DNA from: an uncultured Victivallales bacterium
GTDB taxonomy: Bacteria; Verrucomicrobiota; Lentisphaeria; Victivallales; UBA1829
DNA: 64,000 bases
Direction: 5' to 3'
Assembly (NCBI GenBank): GCA_944391115.1
Contig: CALXSJ010000015.1
Coordinates: forward strand, 1-64,000
This document shows, one piece after another, positions 30,579-41,000 of this stretch. The translations under genes were made by a program, and so were the position numbers. The notes under the pieces are model-generated. The model saw only the letters and a list, made by a program, of their open reading frames with translations. It had not been told where the DNA came from and ran no database searches. Position 1 is the stretch's first letter. The number at the start of each line of letters is the position of its first letter.

Positions 30579-31985
30579 ATGAAAATTCAGAAGAACCAGT
30601 TTCTCTCGACGGAAGGGGGACTGCTTGAAGTCCTGCGGATCGCGCTGCCTCTGATTATGGGCGCGGCGGCTCACGCCCTCAATCTGCTTTCCGACCGCGT
30701 CATGCTTTCGCATTATTCGGAGGAGGCGGTTGCCGCAAGTCTCACCGGCGGACTGACCGGTTTTACAATCGCCTGCTTTTTTCTCGGAACCATCGGTTTC
30801 ACGGGATCGTTCGTAGCGCAGTATTCCGGAGCGGGCGCCACGGGACGTGTCGGGACAGCGGTCTGGCAGGGCATTTTCCTTTCGCTGGCCGGTGGAGCGA
30901 TCCTGGCAACAGGATATTTCTGGGCGGATGCGCTTTTTGCGCTCTTCCGGCATGATCCTGACGTCACTGCGCAGGAAATCCGTTATTTCAAAATCCTTTC
31001 CGTCGGCAATGTGCTTCTTCTTCTCAACACCGCATTCGGCGCGTTCTGGAGCGGACGCGGAAAGACGATCATGGTGATGAGCGTGAGCTTTCTCATCACG
31101 CTGATGAACATTCCGTTCAACTATGCGCTGATCTACGGGAACTGGGGCGCTCCGGAGCTCGGAATCGCAGGCGCCGCGTGGGGGACAAATCTTTCGGCGC
31201 TGGTCGGAGTGCTGGTTTATGCGTATTTCTTTTTCGTCCCCCGGAGTTCGCGCCGCCACTTCAACACCTGCTCGAATATCATCGACTGGGGGCTGCTGTG
31301 GCGTCTGGTGCGCTTCGGCGTCCCGAACGGGTTCCAGTTCTTCATCGACCTTTCCGCCTTCAATATTTTCGTCATTGTGGTCGGAACCTACGGCAAGGAC
31401 ATCGGGGCGGCGACGGCGATTGCCTTCGGGTTGAATTCCATCGCGTTCACGCCGATCCTCGGCATCGGGCAGACCGTGGCGATTCTCGTGGGGCAGTCCA
31501 TCGGGGCGAACGACGTGCACCGGGCTAAGAAATCCGTGAAGAGCGCACGGAATCTGACGCTCATCTACATGGGGCTTATGGCCGTTTTATTCGTTCTGGT
31601 GCCGCAGGTGCCTCTGGCTATGTTCGACCAGAGCAATCCGGAGGTGATCCGCCTCACGAAAATCATGCTCTGCTTCATTGCCGTCTACCTGCTTTTCGAC
31701 GGCATGTCGATTATTTACAGCAGCGCGATCAAGGCCGCCGGAGACACCTTCTTTGCGATGGTCGCGGGGATGTGCATGGCGTTTTTCGGACTTGCGCTGC
31801 CGTCGCTGATTTTTGCAAAGCTTGGCATGGCGGTCTGGTTCATCTGGGGAACGATCGTGGTCTACATCATCATCTGCGGCATTGTGTTCTATGCCCGCTA
31901 TCTCGGCGACAAATGGACGCATATGAAGGTGATTGAGAATACCGCGACTCTGCCGGAGGATCAGGATCTTCTGCTCAAGGACTGA
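30579..31985 (+). CDS. MATE family efflux transporter
   Basis: A 468-residue inner-membrane protein with about twelve hydrophobic segments in two related halves, as in MATE (multidrug and toxic compound extrusion) transporters that use Na+ or H+ gradients. Typical features include LRIALPLIMGAAAHALNLLSDRVML at the start of the first half, GAAWGTNLSALVG in the middle and the mirrored second half beginning near LVRFGVPNGFQFF. The cargo cannot be inferred. It starts 6 bases after smpB and is probably translated from the same mRNA. No regulator gene is adjacent. Confidence 0.9.
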   Translation: MKIQKNQFLSTEGGLLEVLRIALPLIMGAAAHALNLLSDRVMLSHYSEEAVAASLTGGLTGFTIACFFLGTIGFTGSFVAQYSGAGATGRVGTAVWQGIFLSLAGGAILATGYFWADALFALFRHDPDVTAQEIRYFKILSVGNVLLLLNTAFGAFWSGRGKTIMVMSVSFLITLMNIPFNYALIYGNWGAPELGIAGAAWGTNLSALVGVLVYAYFFFVPRSSRRHFNTCSNIIDWGLLWRLVRFGVPNGFQFFIDLSAFNIFVIVVGTYGKDIGAATAIAFGLNSIAFTPILGIGQTVAILVGQSIGANDVHRAKKSVKSARNLTLIYMGLMAVLFVLVPQVPLAMFDQSNPEVIRLTKIMLCFIAVYLLFDGMSIIYSSAIKAAGDTFFAMVAGMCMAFFGLALPSLIFAKLGMAVWFIWGTIVVYIIICGIVFYARYLGDKWTHMKVIENTATLPEDQDLLLKD

Positions 31986-32062
31986 TTTCCCTGCGCTTTT
32001 CCCGCAGGTGCTTTTGTCCCGGGCGGCAGCTGGAAAAAATGCTCCGGATTCTTTTTGCGTCA

Positions 32063-32090
32063 TTGAAAAGCTTTTTATAAAGATTATATT
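32063..32090 (+). promoter_or_regulatory. Promoter of PrsW-like gene
   Basis: TTGAAA (32063-32068) and TATATT (32085-32090) are separated by 16 bases, about 45 bp before the start codon. The same two boxes with the same spacing occur upstream of the CsgG-like gene at 35827. Confidence 0.6.
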
Positions 32091-32133
32091 GTTTCGGATG
32101 GACTGAATCTCAGACAGACGGGCGGAGAACAGT

Positions 32134-32802
32134 ATGACGCATTCCGATCATTCCGGCAGACGGGATAAAACCGGCGGGCAGTCCGCTCCCTTGCCCAGCG
32201 GCGGACACTGGGACGATCCCGACGCATCCTACTATGAACTCTGGTTCAAGGATGTCATTGCGCACCATCCCATGCTGAAAATCGTTCCGGCCACTCTCTG
32301 TGCCGGTGTGTGCAGCGGCGTCGTTGCCGTCATCGGCGCCTTCTTCCGGCCGGATGGCGCATGGCTTGTCGTCCTGAACATCTTCTTTTTCTCCCCGTTC
32401 ATGGAGGAGCTCTTCAAACAGATCGGACTGATCTATCTTCTGGAAAGACGGACATGGCTGCTGCGTTTTCCCTGGCAGTTTCCGCTGGCGGGCGCCTTGA
32501 GCGGACTTACGTTTTCCGTGCTCGAAAACCTGATCTACCGTTATCATCATCTCGCTTCCATGACGGAAGAGGAAGTGCAGTATGTCATGGGATTCCGCTG
32601 GATTGTCTGCACAATCCTGCACCTGGCCTGTTCACTGATCGCCTCTGCGGGACTCTGCCATGCATGGAAACGTCATATGGGACATTTCCAGCCGTTCAAC
32701 CTGCGGGACGCGCTCTGGTATTTCGCCGCCGCAATCGGCCTGCACGGATTTTACAACTTTCTTGTCTTTCTCACCTTTTTCGATGAGATTTTCCATTTCT
32801 GA
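32134..32802 (+). CDS. PrsW-like intramembrane metalloprotease family protein
   Basis: A 222-residue polytopic membrane protein with about five to six hydrophobic segments. The spaced motifs of the PrsW family (and related CAAX-protease-like membrane enzymes) are visible: EELFKQ in the second segment (EExxK type), FSVLENLIY (FxxxEN type), HLACS and finally HGFYNF. These Glu and His residues would bind zinc inside the membrane. PrsW in Bacillus cleaves anti-sigma factors; no such target gene is seen here, so only the family-level role is proposed. It has its own promoter and ends just before a palindromic repeat region, convergent with the aspartate kinase gene. Confidence 0.8.
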   Translation: MTHSDHSGRRDKTGGQSAPLPSGGHWDDPDASYYELWFKDVIAHHPMLKIVPATLCAGVCSGVVAVIGAFFRPDGAWLVVLNIFFFSPFMEELFKQIGLIYLLERRTWLLRFPWQFPLAGALSGLTFSVLENLIYRYHHLASMTEEEVQYVMGFRWIVCTILHLACSLIASAGLCHAWKRHMGHFQPFNLRDALWYFAAAIGLHGFYNFLVFLTFFDEIFHF

Positions 32803-32822
32803 GATTTTTCCGTGCGAAGCTG

Positions 32823-32950
32823 TTCCGGCCTGCCGGAAACGGAAACGGTTTCGCGCATTGCGCGACCGGCGTTTCGCCGCCGGACCGCGACAAGGGCAAT
32901 GCCCTTGACTCACCGGGAAAAACGCTTCCGCATTTTTCCGCAGAGGGCGG
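32823..32950. repeat. Hairpin-chain repeat region A
   Basis: A run of short palindromes lies between two convergent genes: TTCCGGC/GCCGGAA (32823-32838), CGCGCA/TGCGCG (32852-32864), CCGGCG/CGCCGG with loop TTTCGC (32866-32883), AAGGGC/GCCCTT (32892-32906) and GGAAAAACGC/GCATTTTTCC (32916-32939, one mismatch). The last three occur in the same order at 54503-54577, with compensated stem changes, so this is a diverged copy of the same element. Confidence 0.8.
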
Positions 32951-32990
32951 AAAAGCCGTGCAAAGCGGTTGCGGGGAGCGGAAACGGTTC

Positions 32991-34400
32991 TTACGGATTC
33001 GCGTTTTCCACAAATTCCCGGTGCAGAACAATCTGCGCCTTTTTGAAGTCGTCGCGCGAGACGATGAACTGGATGTTCACCTGGCGCATGACCTGATCGA
33101 GCGCCAGGACGTTGATGTCCGCCTCGTAAAGCGCTTTTGCGGCCTTCGCCAGGAATCCGGGAATCTTCATGTTTGTTCCGATTACGGAAACGACAGCGAC
33201 GCGGGTTTCCGTGACGGAAGCGTGGACAAAGATTCTGCGCATTTCCTCCATGCAGGCGTCGATATTCTTGCTTTTCTGCGGGATGTAGTGAGTGATTGTG
33301 TTGGCGTTTGTATTCTTGGCAATGTAGTTGATCCCGTTGCGCGCCAGGCATTCGGTCAGCTTGTGGTCGTAGCCGACGCTTCCGACCATTTCGGGATCGT
33401 GCACTTCAAGGGCGATCAGGTCTCCGCGCCCGCAGATCATTTCCACGCGGGGGGTTGGAGACACGTAATCACGGCTGATGAGCGTGCCGGGATGCTCCGG
33501 ATCGAATGCGTTCTTGACGCGGATCGGGATGTTCTTCATCTCCATTTCCTTGGCGGCCTTGGAATGGATTGCTTCCATGTCCATGTCCGAGAGCTGGTCG
33601 GCAATGTCGAAATTCGTGTTGCCGATGATCTTCACCTTGTCGACGCCGATGAGCTTCGGATCGCCGGTGGAAAGGTGGAATTCCTTGTGGATGATTCCCT
33701 CCCTTGCGTCGGTCAGAACCGCGATTTTGCTGAAGGTGATCTCGCTGTAGCCGCGGTCGAAACGTTTCATGATGCCTTCGTCGTATTTGACATAGCCGGT
33801 GACGATCGGCATCTCCTTGTCGAATTCAATGTCCTTGAAAGCGGAAAGAATCGCTTCGTCAAGCGACATGATCTCGGGCGACATCCAGCCGGAAAGGTCG
33901 ACGAACCGGGCGTTGACGCCGTTGGCCCTGAGAATCCGGGCGGAGTTGTAGGCGCTGTGCGCTTCGCCGAGAGCCGCGAGGAATTCTCTGGTGGACGGCA
34001 GGTATTCGGAGGGCTTGGAGTGCCCCGCGCTGCGCAGGAACATAATGTATTTGAGGCATTCCCGGATGGCGTCGATGCGCTCGTTGACGAACTTGTCCGC
34101 GTCCGCGACATCCAGTCCGATGGATTCGAAGCTGCGGTTGTATTCCAGCATTTTCGCGCGGACTTTTTCCAAGGCTTCCGGCCAGTTCCGGCTGTCTTTC
34201 GCAATGAAGCCGTATACGCCTGGTTCTCCGGTCTTCTTGTCTTCGAGAAGCAGATTTGTGATGCCGGAATAAGCGGAGACGACAAATACGCGGTTGTAGA
34301 GTTCCGCGCCTTTTCTCGATCCGATGATGACGTTGTTCATGACTTCGCCGAAACGGCTCATTGAAGTCCCGCCGATTTTTTCAATGGTGTGGTTTCCCAT
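32991..34400 (-). CDS. lysC: Aspartate kinase
   Basis: This enzyme phosphorylates L-aspartate, the first step toward lysine, threonine, methionine and diaminopimelate for the cell wall. The kinase domain (residues about 1-290) starts with IEKIGGTSMSRF, a variant of the usual KFGGTS signature, and has FVDLSGWMSPE and VTGYVKYDEGIMKRFDRGYSE in the substrate region. Two C-terminal ACT domains (about 320-469, with VAVVSVIGTNMKIPGFLAKA) usually bind lysine or threonine as feedback inhibitors. The gene is 3 bases downstream of homoserine dehydrogenase, so the two form an operon for the threonine/methionine branch. The symbol is given by family; the regulatory amino acid is unknown. Confidence 0.93.
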   Translation of the reverse strand: MGNHTIEKIGGTSMSRFGEVMNNVIIGSRKGAELYNRVFVVSAYSGITNLLLEDKKTGEPGVYGFIAKDSRNWPEALEKVRAKMLEYNRSFESIGLDVADADKFVNERIDAIRECLKYIMFLRSAGHSKPSEYLPSTREFLAALGEAHSAYNSARILRANGVNARFVDLSGWMSPEIMSLDEAILSAFKDIEFDKEMPIVTGYVKYDEGIMKRFDRGYSEITFSKIAVLTDAREGIIHKEFHLSTGDPKLIGVDKVKIIGNTNFDIADQLSDMDMEAIHSKAAKEMEMKNIPIRVKNAFDPEHPGTLISRDYVSPTPRVEMICGRGDLIALEVHDPEMVGSVGYDHKLTECLARNGINYIAKNTNANTITHYIPQKSKNIDACMEEMRRIFVHASVTETRVAVVSVIGTNMKIPGFLAKAAKALYEADINVLALDQVMRQVNIQFIVSRDDFKKAQIVLHREFVENANP

Positions 34401-34403
34401 GGT

Positions 34404-35693
34404 TCAGATATCCTCGATTCTGATGAGTTTCACGGTGTCCCTGACCTCCGGGAGACGGTTGATGGCCTCGATAGCGTGCTTGATGTTTTTCTCCACGGTC
34501 ATATGGGTGATGATTAAAAGCGAGACGTTGTTCTTGGACTGGCCTTCCCGCTGGACCAGGCTGGAGATGCTGATCCGGTTTTCGCTGAGCAGCTGTGCGA
34601 CTTTTGCCAGCACGCCGGGCTGATCGACGACCTGGACGCGCAGATAGTAGCGCGAATGCACGTCGTCCATCCTGACGATGCCGGCGAACTGCGTGCCTTC
34701 CCGGAAGGACGGGATACGCCGCACGCATCCGTGCGTCAGGTTCAGCCCGACGTCGACAATGTCCGAGACCACCGCGCTGGCGGTTGCCGCGCGGCCCGCG
34801 CCGCGCCCGTAGAACAGGGTGTCGCCGACATAGTCGCCTGTGACCATGACGCCGTTGAACACCTCGTCGATCATGGCGAGCTGGGTCTTTTTCGGAATCA
34901 TCGTAGGATGGACGCGGATTTCGACGTCCTCGTTTTCCTTCTTGATGATGGCGAGGAGCTTGATCTTGTATCCGAGCTCGTCGGCGAGCTTGATGTCCGA
35001 AAGTGTGACGTCACGGAGCCCCTGCACATAAATCGGGTCCATGCCGAACCATTTGCCGTAGGCGAGCGCCGAAAGAATCGCGGCCTTGTGCGCGGTGTCG
35101 AAACCGTCGATGTCGAGCGACGGATTCGCTTCCGCGTATCCGAGCTGCTGGGCGTCCTTGAGCACAGGCGCGAAGTCGATCTCCTCGCGCTGCATGCGCG
35201 TGAGAATGTAGTTGCAGGTGCCGTTCATGATGCCGTAGATGCGGCTGATGCGGTTGCCGACGAACCCTTCGCGGAGGCTCTTGATGATCGGAATGCCGCC
35301 CGCCACGCTGGCTTCGTAGTAAATTTCGGTATGATATTTTTCCGCCGTGTCAAAGAGCTCGCGTCCGTGTTCGGCGAGCAGCGCCTTGTTCGCCGTGACG
35401 ACGGGTTTTCCTTTTTCGAGCGCGTTCAGAATCATCTTTTTGGCTACCGTGGTTCCTCCGATGAGTTCCACGACCACATCCACGCTGTCGATCAGCTCCT
35501 GCGCATCGGTTGTAAGAATTCCGGCGGGGACCTTGACGCCGCGGTCTGTCGTGATGTCCAGATCGGCGATCTTTGCGAGAACGGGCTTTACCCCGGTGCG
35601 TTTCGCTATTGCATCTGCGTTGTTCAGAAGGCAGTCCGCCACGCCGGCGCCGACAGTTCCGAACCCGATGATTCCCACTTTGAATTCTTTCAT
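34404..35693 (-). CDS. hom: Homoserine dehydrogenase
   Basis: This enzyme reduces aspartate semialdehyde to homoserine, the branch point to threonine and methionine. The N-terminal dinucleotide fold has VGIIGFGTVGAG, the middle catalytic domain has SVAGGIPIIKSLREGF, IMNGTCNYILTRM and DIDGFDTAHKAAIL with the expected Lys and Asp residues, and an ACT domain lies at about residues 350-430 (VQVVDQPGVLAKVAQLL). The 429-residue length is typical of monofunctional enzymes. The start MKEFKVG at 35693 is supported by GGAG 10 bases upstream. It is co-transcribed with the aspartate kinase. Confidence 0.95.
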   Translation of the reverse strand: MKEFKVGIIGFGTVGAGVADCLLNNADAIAKRTGVKPVLAKIADLDITTDRGVKVPAGILTTDAQELIDSVDVVVELIGGTTVAKKMILNALEKGKPVVTANKALLAEHGRELFDTAEKYHTEIYYEASVAGGIPIIKSLREGFVGNRISRIYGIMNGTCNYILTRMQREEIDFAPVLKDAQQLGYAEANPSLDIDGFDTAHKAAILSALAYGKWFGMDPIYVQGLRDVTLSDIKLADELGYKIKLLAIIKKENEDVEIRVHPTMIPKKTQLAMIDEVFNGVMVTGDYVGDTLFYGRGAGRAATASAVVSDIVDVGLNLTHGCVRRIPSFREGTQFAGIVRMDDVHSRYYLRVQVVDQPGVLAKVAQLLSENRISISSLVQREGQSKNNVSLLIITHMTVEKNIKHAIEAINRLPEVRDTVKLIRIEDI

Positions 35694-35826
35694 CAACGGT
35701 CTCTCCATACTTGTTGTCTGACCTGAAATACGGAATACAGCCCATTAATATAAACTCCTTTCCGCATTTTTAAAATAAAAAAGCGATTTTTCTTATGTTT
35801 GTTGCCTTTCATGATGCCTGGCGCGA

Positions 35827-35854
35827 TTGAAAAAAACTGCCGCCATGCTATATT
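35827..35854 (+). promoter_or_regulatory. Promoter of CsgG-like gene
   Basis: TTGAAA (35827-35832) and TATATT (35849-35854) with a 16-base spacer lie in an AT-rich stretch about 50 bp before the start codon. A GGAGG ribosome site follows. Confidence 0.6.
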
Positions 35855-35900
35855 ATTTAAAAAATTAAATTAAATAGAAACGAAAACGGAGGATATCCTT

Positions 35901-36482
35901 ATGGTTCGCAAGCTGCTCGCCGTTGTTGCGCTGTCCCTGCTGGGCGCGCTTTCCGCTTTTGCCCAGAAACCCGTCGTCTCTGCCGTGACGGACATTCAGG
36001 ACGATCCGACGAACGGACTGGAGATGTGCCGCAGCCTTTTCATCGAATATTTCCTTTCCGAACTGACGACTCATGCCAAGGTCAACGTGCTGGATACCAA
36101 AACCGTCCAGAAGGCGATCGGCGATCTGAAATTCGAACATGGAAAGAAACTTTCGAAACAGGAGATCGGCGCTTTGTGCGCGAAACTGAAATGCGGCGCC
36201 CTCTGTCTTGTCGGCATGAAGCGTGAAAAGAACGGGAAAATGGAGGCGACCATCAAACTGGTTGACAAAAACGGAAAACTCCTCGGCACCGTTTCCGCCC
36301 AGATGGACGGCGTCGGCGATACGGATTCGATCAGTTCCAAGCTCGCGCGCGACAGTGCGGCCATTCTCCGCCAGATCAATGGAACCGTGCTTGCCGGAAG
36401 TGAAATCGACAACAGGACGGACACTGTCTACAATGCTCTCCCGAGCACCGTGACAAATCTGTATGATACCGATGCCAGGTGA
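35901..36482 (+). CDS. Secreted CsgG/LpoB-like periplasmic protein
   Basis: A 193-residue exported protein with a signal peptide (about residues 1-22, LLAVVALSLLGALSAFAQ). The body contains FIEYFLSELTTHAKVNVLDTK, a short helix, KLKCGALCLVGMKREKNGK and ATIKLVDKNGKLLGTVSAQ. This alternation resembles the curli-export CsgG and penicillin-binding-protein activator folds (first strand pair, TKT.QKAI helix, then GALCLVG). No lipobox is present and no partner gene is adjacent, so function is not assigned. It has a strong promoter, a GGAGG ribosome site and a strong terminator, which suggests a well-expressed single gene. Confidence 0.75.
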   Translation: MVRKLLAVVALSLLGALSAFAQKPVVSAVTDIQDDPTNGLEMCRSLFIEYFLSELTTHAKVNVLDTKTVQKAIGDLKFEHGKKLSKQEIGALCAKLKCGALCLVGMKREKNGKMEATIKLVDKNGKLLGTVSAQMDGVGDTDSISSKLARDSAAILRQINGTVLAGSEIDNRTDTVYNALPSTVTNLYDTDAR

Positions 36483-36525
36483 CCGCCCGGTTTTTCCCCG
36501 CTGACTGCTGGACTGCGGTCACCTG
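36476..36525 (+). other. Inverted repeat across the stop codon of the CsgG-like gene
   Basis: CAGGTGACCGC (36476-36486) is the exact reverse complement of GCGGTCACCTG (36515-36525). The left arm contains the TGA stop codon at 36480-36482. It precedes the true terminator by about 27 bases. Confidence 0.6.
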
Positions 36526-36551
36526 CTGATTCCCATGCCCTTTTCGGATCT

Positions 36552-36577
36552 CCCCGCTTTCCTGCGGGGATTTTTTT
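36552..36577 (+). terminator. Rho-independent terminator of CsgG-like gene
   Basis: CCCCGC (36552-36557) pairs with GCGGGG (36564-36569) and is followed by ATTTTTTT (36570-36577), a classic intrinsic terminator on the plus strand. Confidence 0.85.
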
Positions 36578-36660
36578 GTACGGAAAACAAAAGAGACCGC
36601 CGAACGGCGATGCGATGGTGGAGACGCTTCGCCGCCCGGCGGCCGGAGTGGGGCATGATG

Positions 36661-38031
36661 TCAGTTCGAGAGATACCGGTCGATCCGTGCGGCGGCTTTT
36701 CTTCCGTCGACGATCGCGCGGACCACGAGCGAGGGGCCTGTCGCGGTATCGCCTGCGAGGAACACATTCGGCGCATCGTTCAGATGCAGGCGTTCAAGCA
36801 TTGCTTTGCGGTCGAGCTTGAGAAAACCGAGCGCCAGCAGGACAAGATCCGCTTCGATGGTTTCCGTCTTGCCGGAAAGCTCCTCGAATTTCTGCGGCCG
36901 TCCGAACGGCGAGAGCGTCCAGCGGACCGGGACGACCTCCACGCCGCGCACCTGTCCGTTTTCTCCGGAAAAGTTTTTGCTCTGCAGTTCCCATCGCCGG
37001 ACACAGCCTTCCTCGTGACTGGAAGACGTGCGCAGCTGATAGGGCCAGAAGGGCCAGGGGGTTGAGGGCGAACGCGTTTCCGGGGGACGGGGCATGATCT
37101 CGATCTGCGTGACGCTTCGTGCCCCCTGCCGGTTCGCCGTTCCGACACAGTCGCTTCCCGTGTCGCCGCCGCCGATCACGAGCACGCGTTTGCCTTTCGC
37201 CGAGACGGGAACCGTGGAGGATTCTCCGGAATTCGCCCGGTTCTGCCCCTGAAGAAATTCCAGTGCAAAGTGAATGTTTTCCAGTTCACGTCCGGGGATA
37301 TTGAGGTCGCGCGGCACAGGGGTTCCGCAGGAGATCAGAAGCGCGTCGCAGCGGCCGCGCAGATATTCGGCGGAAACATCGCGCCCGACCTCGGTATCCA
37401 GCACAAAACGGATGCCCGACTCCTCCAGAATCCGGATGCGCCGTTCCACGACCGCCTTGTCCAGTTTGAAGTCCGGAATTCCGTAGCGCAGCAGTCCGCC
37501 GGGGAAATGATTTTTTTCATAGACAGTGACATGATGTCCCGCCTTGTTCAGCAGCACTGCGGCTGCGAGTCCGGCGGGGCCCGCTCCGACGATGATGACC
37601 TTGCGGTCCGAGCGTTTTTCCGGAGCGGACGGTTTGATCCAGCCGTTTGCGAACGCGTGTTCGACAATCGCCTTTTCAATCTGGCGGATCATGACCGGCT
37701 CCAGGTTCAGTCCTTCCGTGCAGCTTCCTTCGCAGAGCGCGGGACAGACGCGGCTGGTGAGTTCGGGAAAAGAGCTTGTCGCGCTCAGAAGCTCCCAGGC
37801 CTGCCGCCAGTCTCCCTGATGCACAGCCTCATTGAAGTCCGGAATCAGATTGCCAAGCGGACAGCCGGTGCCGTGGCAGAAGGGAATGCCGCATCCCATG
37901 CAGCGTGCGGACTGCTCATGCAGCTGTTTTTCCGTAAGGGGGACTTCCACCTCTTTAAAATCGCGCACCCGTTCTCCGGCGCTCCGGTAGACGTGCCCGA
38001 TCCGTTCTATCTTCATGAAATCTCTGCTCAT
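36661..38031 (-). CDS. gltD: Glutamate synthase small (beta) subunit
   Basis: The small subunit of NADPH-dependent glutamate synthase passes electrons from NADPH to the large subunit, which makes two glutamates from glutamine and 2-oxoglutarate. The 456-residue protein has the N-terminal Cys-rich iron-sulfur region (CMGCGIPFCHGTGCPLGN, then CPALCEGSCTEG), the FAD-binding motif VIIVGAGPAGLAAAVLL and the NADPH-binding motif VLVIGGGDTGSDCVG, and ends with VFLAGDTATGPSLVVRAI. It follows gltB after 3 bases and is co-transcribed with it. Confidence 0.96.
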   Translation of the reverse strand: MSRDFMKIERIGHVYRSAGERVRDFKEVEVPLTEKQLHEQSARCMGCGIPFCHGTGCPLGNLIPDFNEAVHQGDWRQAWELLSATSSFPELTSRVCPALCEGSCTEGLNLEPVMIRQIEKAIVEHAFANGWIKPSAPEKRSDRKVIIVGAGPAGLAAAVLLNKAGHHVTVYEKNHFPGGLLRYGIPDFKLDKAVVERRIRILEESGIRFVLDTEVGRDVSAEYLRGRCDALLISCGTPVPRDLNIPGRELENIHFALEFLQGQNRANSGESSTVPVSAKGKRVLVIGGGDTGSDCVGTANRQGARSVTQIEIMPRPPETRSPSTPWPFWPYQLRTSSSHEEGCVRRWELQSKNFSGENGQVRGVEVVPVRWTLSPFGRPQKFEELSGKTETIEADLVLLALGFLKLDRKAMLERLHLNDAPNVFLAGDTATGPSLVVRAIVDGRKAAARIDRYLSN

Positions 38032-38034
38032 GGC

Positions 38035-41000
38035 TCATGCCTCCTTTTTCCGCGCCGCCATTGCGTGACGGTATTCCACGGGAATGACTTTGACGAATTT
38101 GCAGCGTTCGTTTTCCCAGTCTTCGAGTTTTGCCGCCGCACAGGGACTGCCCGTTGCCTCCAGATGCTCCCGGAGGAGGGCGAGAAGCTCTTTTTCATCT
38201 TCGGACCCCGCCAGAACGCTTTCCAGATCGACCGTCCCGACGTTGCAGCGGAGGTCGAAGTCGTTGGTCGCGTCGTAGACGTAGGCGATGCCGCCGGTCA
38301 TTCCCGCGCCGAAGTTGACGCCGGTCGGACCGAGCACCACGACCCGTCCCCCCGTCATATATTCGCATCCGTGGTCGCCGACTCCCTCGACGACCGCCGT
38401 GAATCCGCTGTTGCGGATCGCGAAGCGTTCACCCGCCTGACCGTTGAGAAAGATTTTGCCGGAGGTGCCGCCGTAGCCGATTACATTGCCGGCGATGACG
38501 TTGTCCGCCGGAGCGAACGGACTGTCCGCCGGCGGGCGGATGATGATTCTGCCGCCTGAAATTCCCTTCCCGACAAAGTCGTTGGCTTCTCCCTCCAGAC
38601 GGAAGGTGACGCCGTGGGCGAGGAAGGCGCCGAAGCTCTGTCCGGCGGTTCCCGTGAAGCGGACCGTCACCGTGTCGTCCGGGAGTCCCTGCGGCCCGAA
38701 GCGGCGGACGATCTCGCTGGAGAGGCGTGTGCCCGCCGTCCGGTCCACGTTCCGGATCGGAAGCGCCAGTTCCGCTTTCGATCCGTCGCGGAGCGTCTTT
38801 TGGAGGCGCGGAAGCAGATGTTCATCGTCGAATGTTTCCAGCGGATTTTTTCTTCCCGCAAACCGCACATCGCCGTCCTGCACACGCAGAAAGACGTTTG
38901 AAAAGTCGAGATTGCGCGTCTTGTAGAAGTCGATTGCGCGGTTCATCCGCAGAAGATCGGAACGCCCGACCGCCTCGTCGAGCGAGCGGAGCCCGAGTTT
39001 TGCGAGATATTCACGCACCTCGGAAGCCAGCATCCGCAGGAAGTTGATGATGTATTCGGGTTTGCCCCGGAAACACTTGCGCAGTTCCGGATCCTGCGTG
39101 GCGACGCCGACCGGGCAGGAGTTCTCATGGCATTTGCGCATCATGACGCAGCCGAGACAGACCAGAAGCGTCGTGGCGAATCCGAACTCCTCCGCGCCGA
39201 GCAGCGCGCCGATGATGACGTCGCGTCCGGTCTTGAGCTGGCCGTCCACCTGAAGCTTGACATTGCCGCGCAGTTTGTTGAGGACGAGCGTCTGCTGGGC
39301 TTCCGCGATGCCGAGCTCCCAGGGGAGCCCCGCATGCTTGATGCTGGTGAGGGGCGACGCGCCTGTGCCGCCGTCGTGCCCGCTGATGAGGATCACGTCC
39401 GCGTGCGCCTTCGCCACGCCCGCCGCGATTGTGCCGACGCCGACCTCCGAGACGAGCTTCACCGAAACGCGCGCCTTCTCGTTGGCGTTGCGCAGGTCGT
39501 AGATGAGCTGCGCGAGGTCTTCGATCGAATAGATGTCATGGTGCGGGGGAGGGGAGATCAGCGTCACGTGCGGCGTCGAGTGGCGCACCCGCGCAATCGC
39601 CTCGTCCACCTTGTGGCCGGGCAGCTGTCCGCCTTCGCCCGGCTTCGCGCCCTGCGCCATCTTGATCTGAAGGTCGCGCGCGTTCGCCAGATAGTCGATC
39701 GTCACGCCGAAACGTCCGCTGGCGATCTGGCGGATGGCGCTTCTGCGGTCCTCTCCGTTCGGGCCGGGCGTTTCCCGCGCGGGATCCTCGCCGCCCTCGC
39801 CGCAGTTGCTCATTGCGCCGATGCGGTTCATCGCAAGCGCGATCGCCTCATGCGCCTCCGGACTGAGCGAACCCAGGCTCATTGCGCCGGAAACGAAGCG
39901 CCGGAGAATGCTTTCCACGCTTTCGACCTCGTCGAGCGGAATGCTCTGCGTGTCCGCGAATTCAAAGAGCCCGCGCAGCGTGCAGAGGTGTTCCGACTGC
40001 TGATTGATGCAGGCGGCATATGCCTTGTATTTTTCCGGATCGTTGTTCTGCACCGCCTGCCGGAAGAGACTCAGGCTTTCCGGTGTCCAGAGGTGGTTTT
40101 CCCCGTCGCGCCGGAACCGGTACTGGCCGCCCGACGGAAGAAGGCCCGCTTTTGCCGCGCCGCAGCGGAGACGCACCTCCTCGGCGATGTCGTTCAGGCG
40201 GATTCCTCCGATCCTGCTCGCGGTTCCGGGGAAATAGCGCTCGATGACGCTGCGGTCGATGCCGACCGCTTCGAAAATCTGTGCCGAACGGTAGCTCCGG
40301 AGCGTCGAGATGCCCATCTTGGACATGACTTTCAGGAGACCCTTGTCCACGGCGTTGATATAGTTCTCCACGGCGCGCGCCGGATCGAGTCTGAGTTTTC
40401 CCGTTGCGCTCAGCACGCTGATCGTTTCCAGCGCCAGATACGGGTTGATCGCGGTCGCGCCGAAGCCGAGGAGAAGCGCGTAGTGCATGATCTCGCGGAT
40501 CTCGCCGGACTGGATGATTACGCCGACCGGAGGGCGGAGCCCCGCCGCCGAGAGCGCGCGGTTGACTGCCGCCGCCGCAAGAAGCGCGGGGATCGGCATG
40601 GAGCCTTCCGGAAGCTCGCGGTCGCTCAGAATGAGGATGTTGCGGCCGTTCTTCACCGAAGAGACCGCGCTTTCCTCGAGTTTCGCGAGCGCTTCCTCGA
40701 GACTGCCGTTCCAGGAGATCGGGAGCGTTGCCGCCGAGAAATATCCGTCGCTCAGCGAGCTCAGACGCCGGAGATCCTCGTCGGTGAGGACCGGGCGCGG
40801 AAGCTTGATGAGCTTGGATTCCGGCTGTTCGTCGGAGAGGATGTTGCCCTCGTTGCCGATGTAGGTGGTCAGACTCATGACGAGCTCCTCGCGGATCGGG
40901 TCGATCGGCGGGTTCGTTACCTGCGCGAACAGCTGTTTGAAGTAGTTGTAGAGGAGCTGAGGCTTGCCCGAAAGCACTGCCAGCGCGGCGTCGTTGCCCA

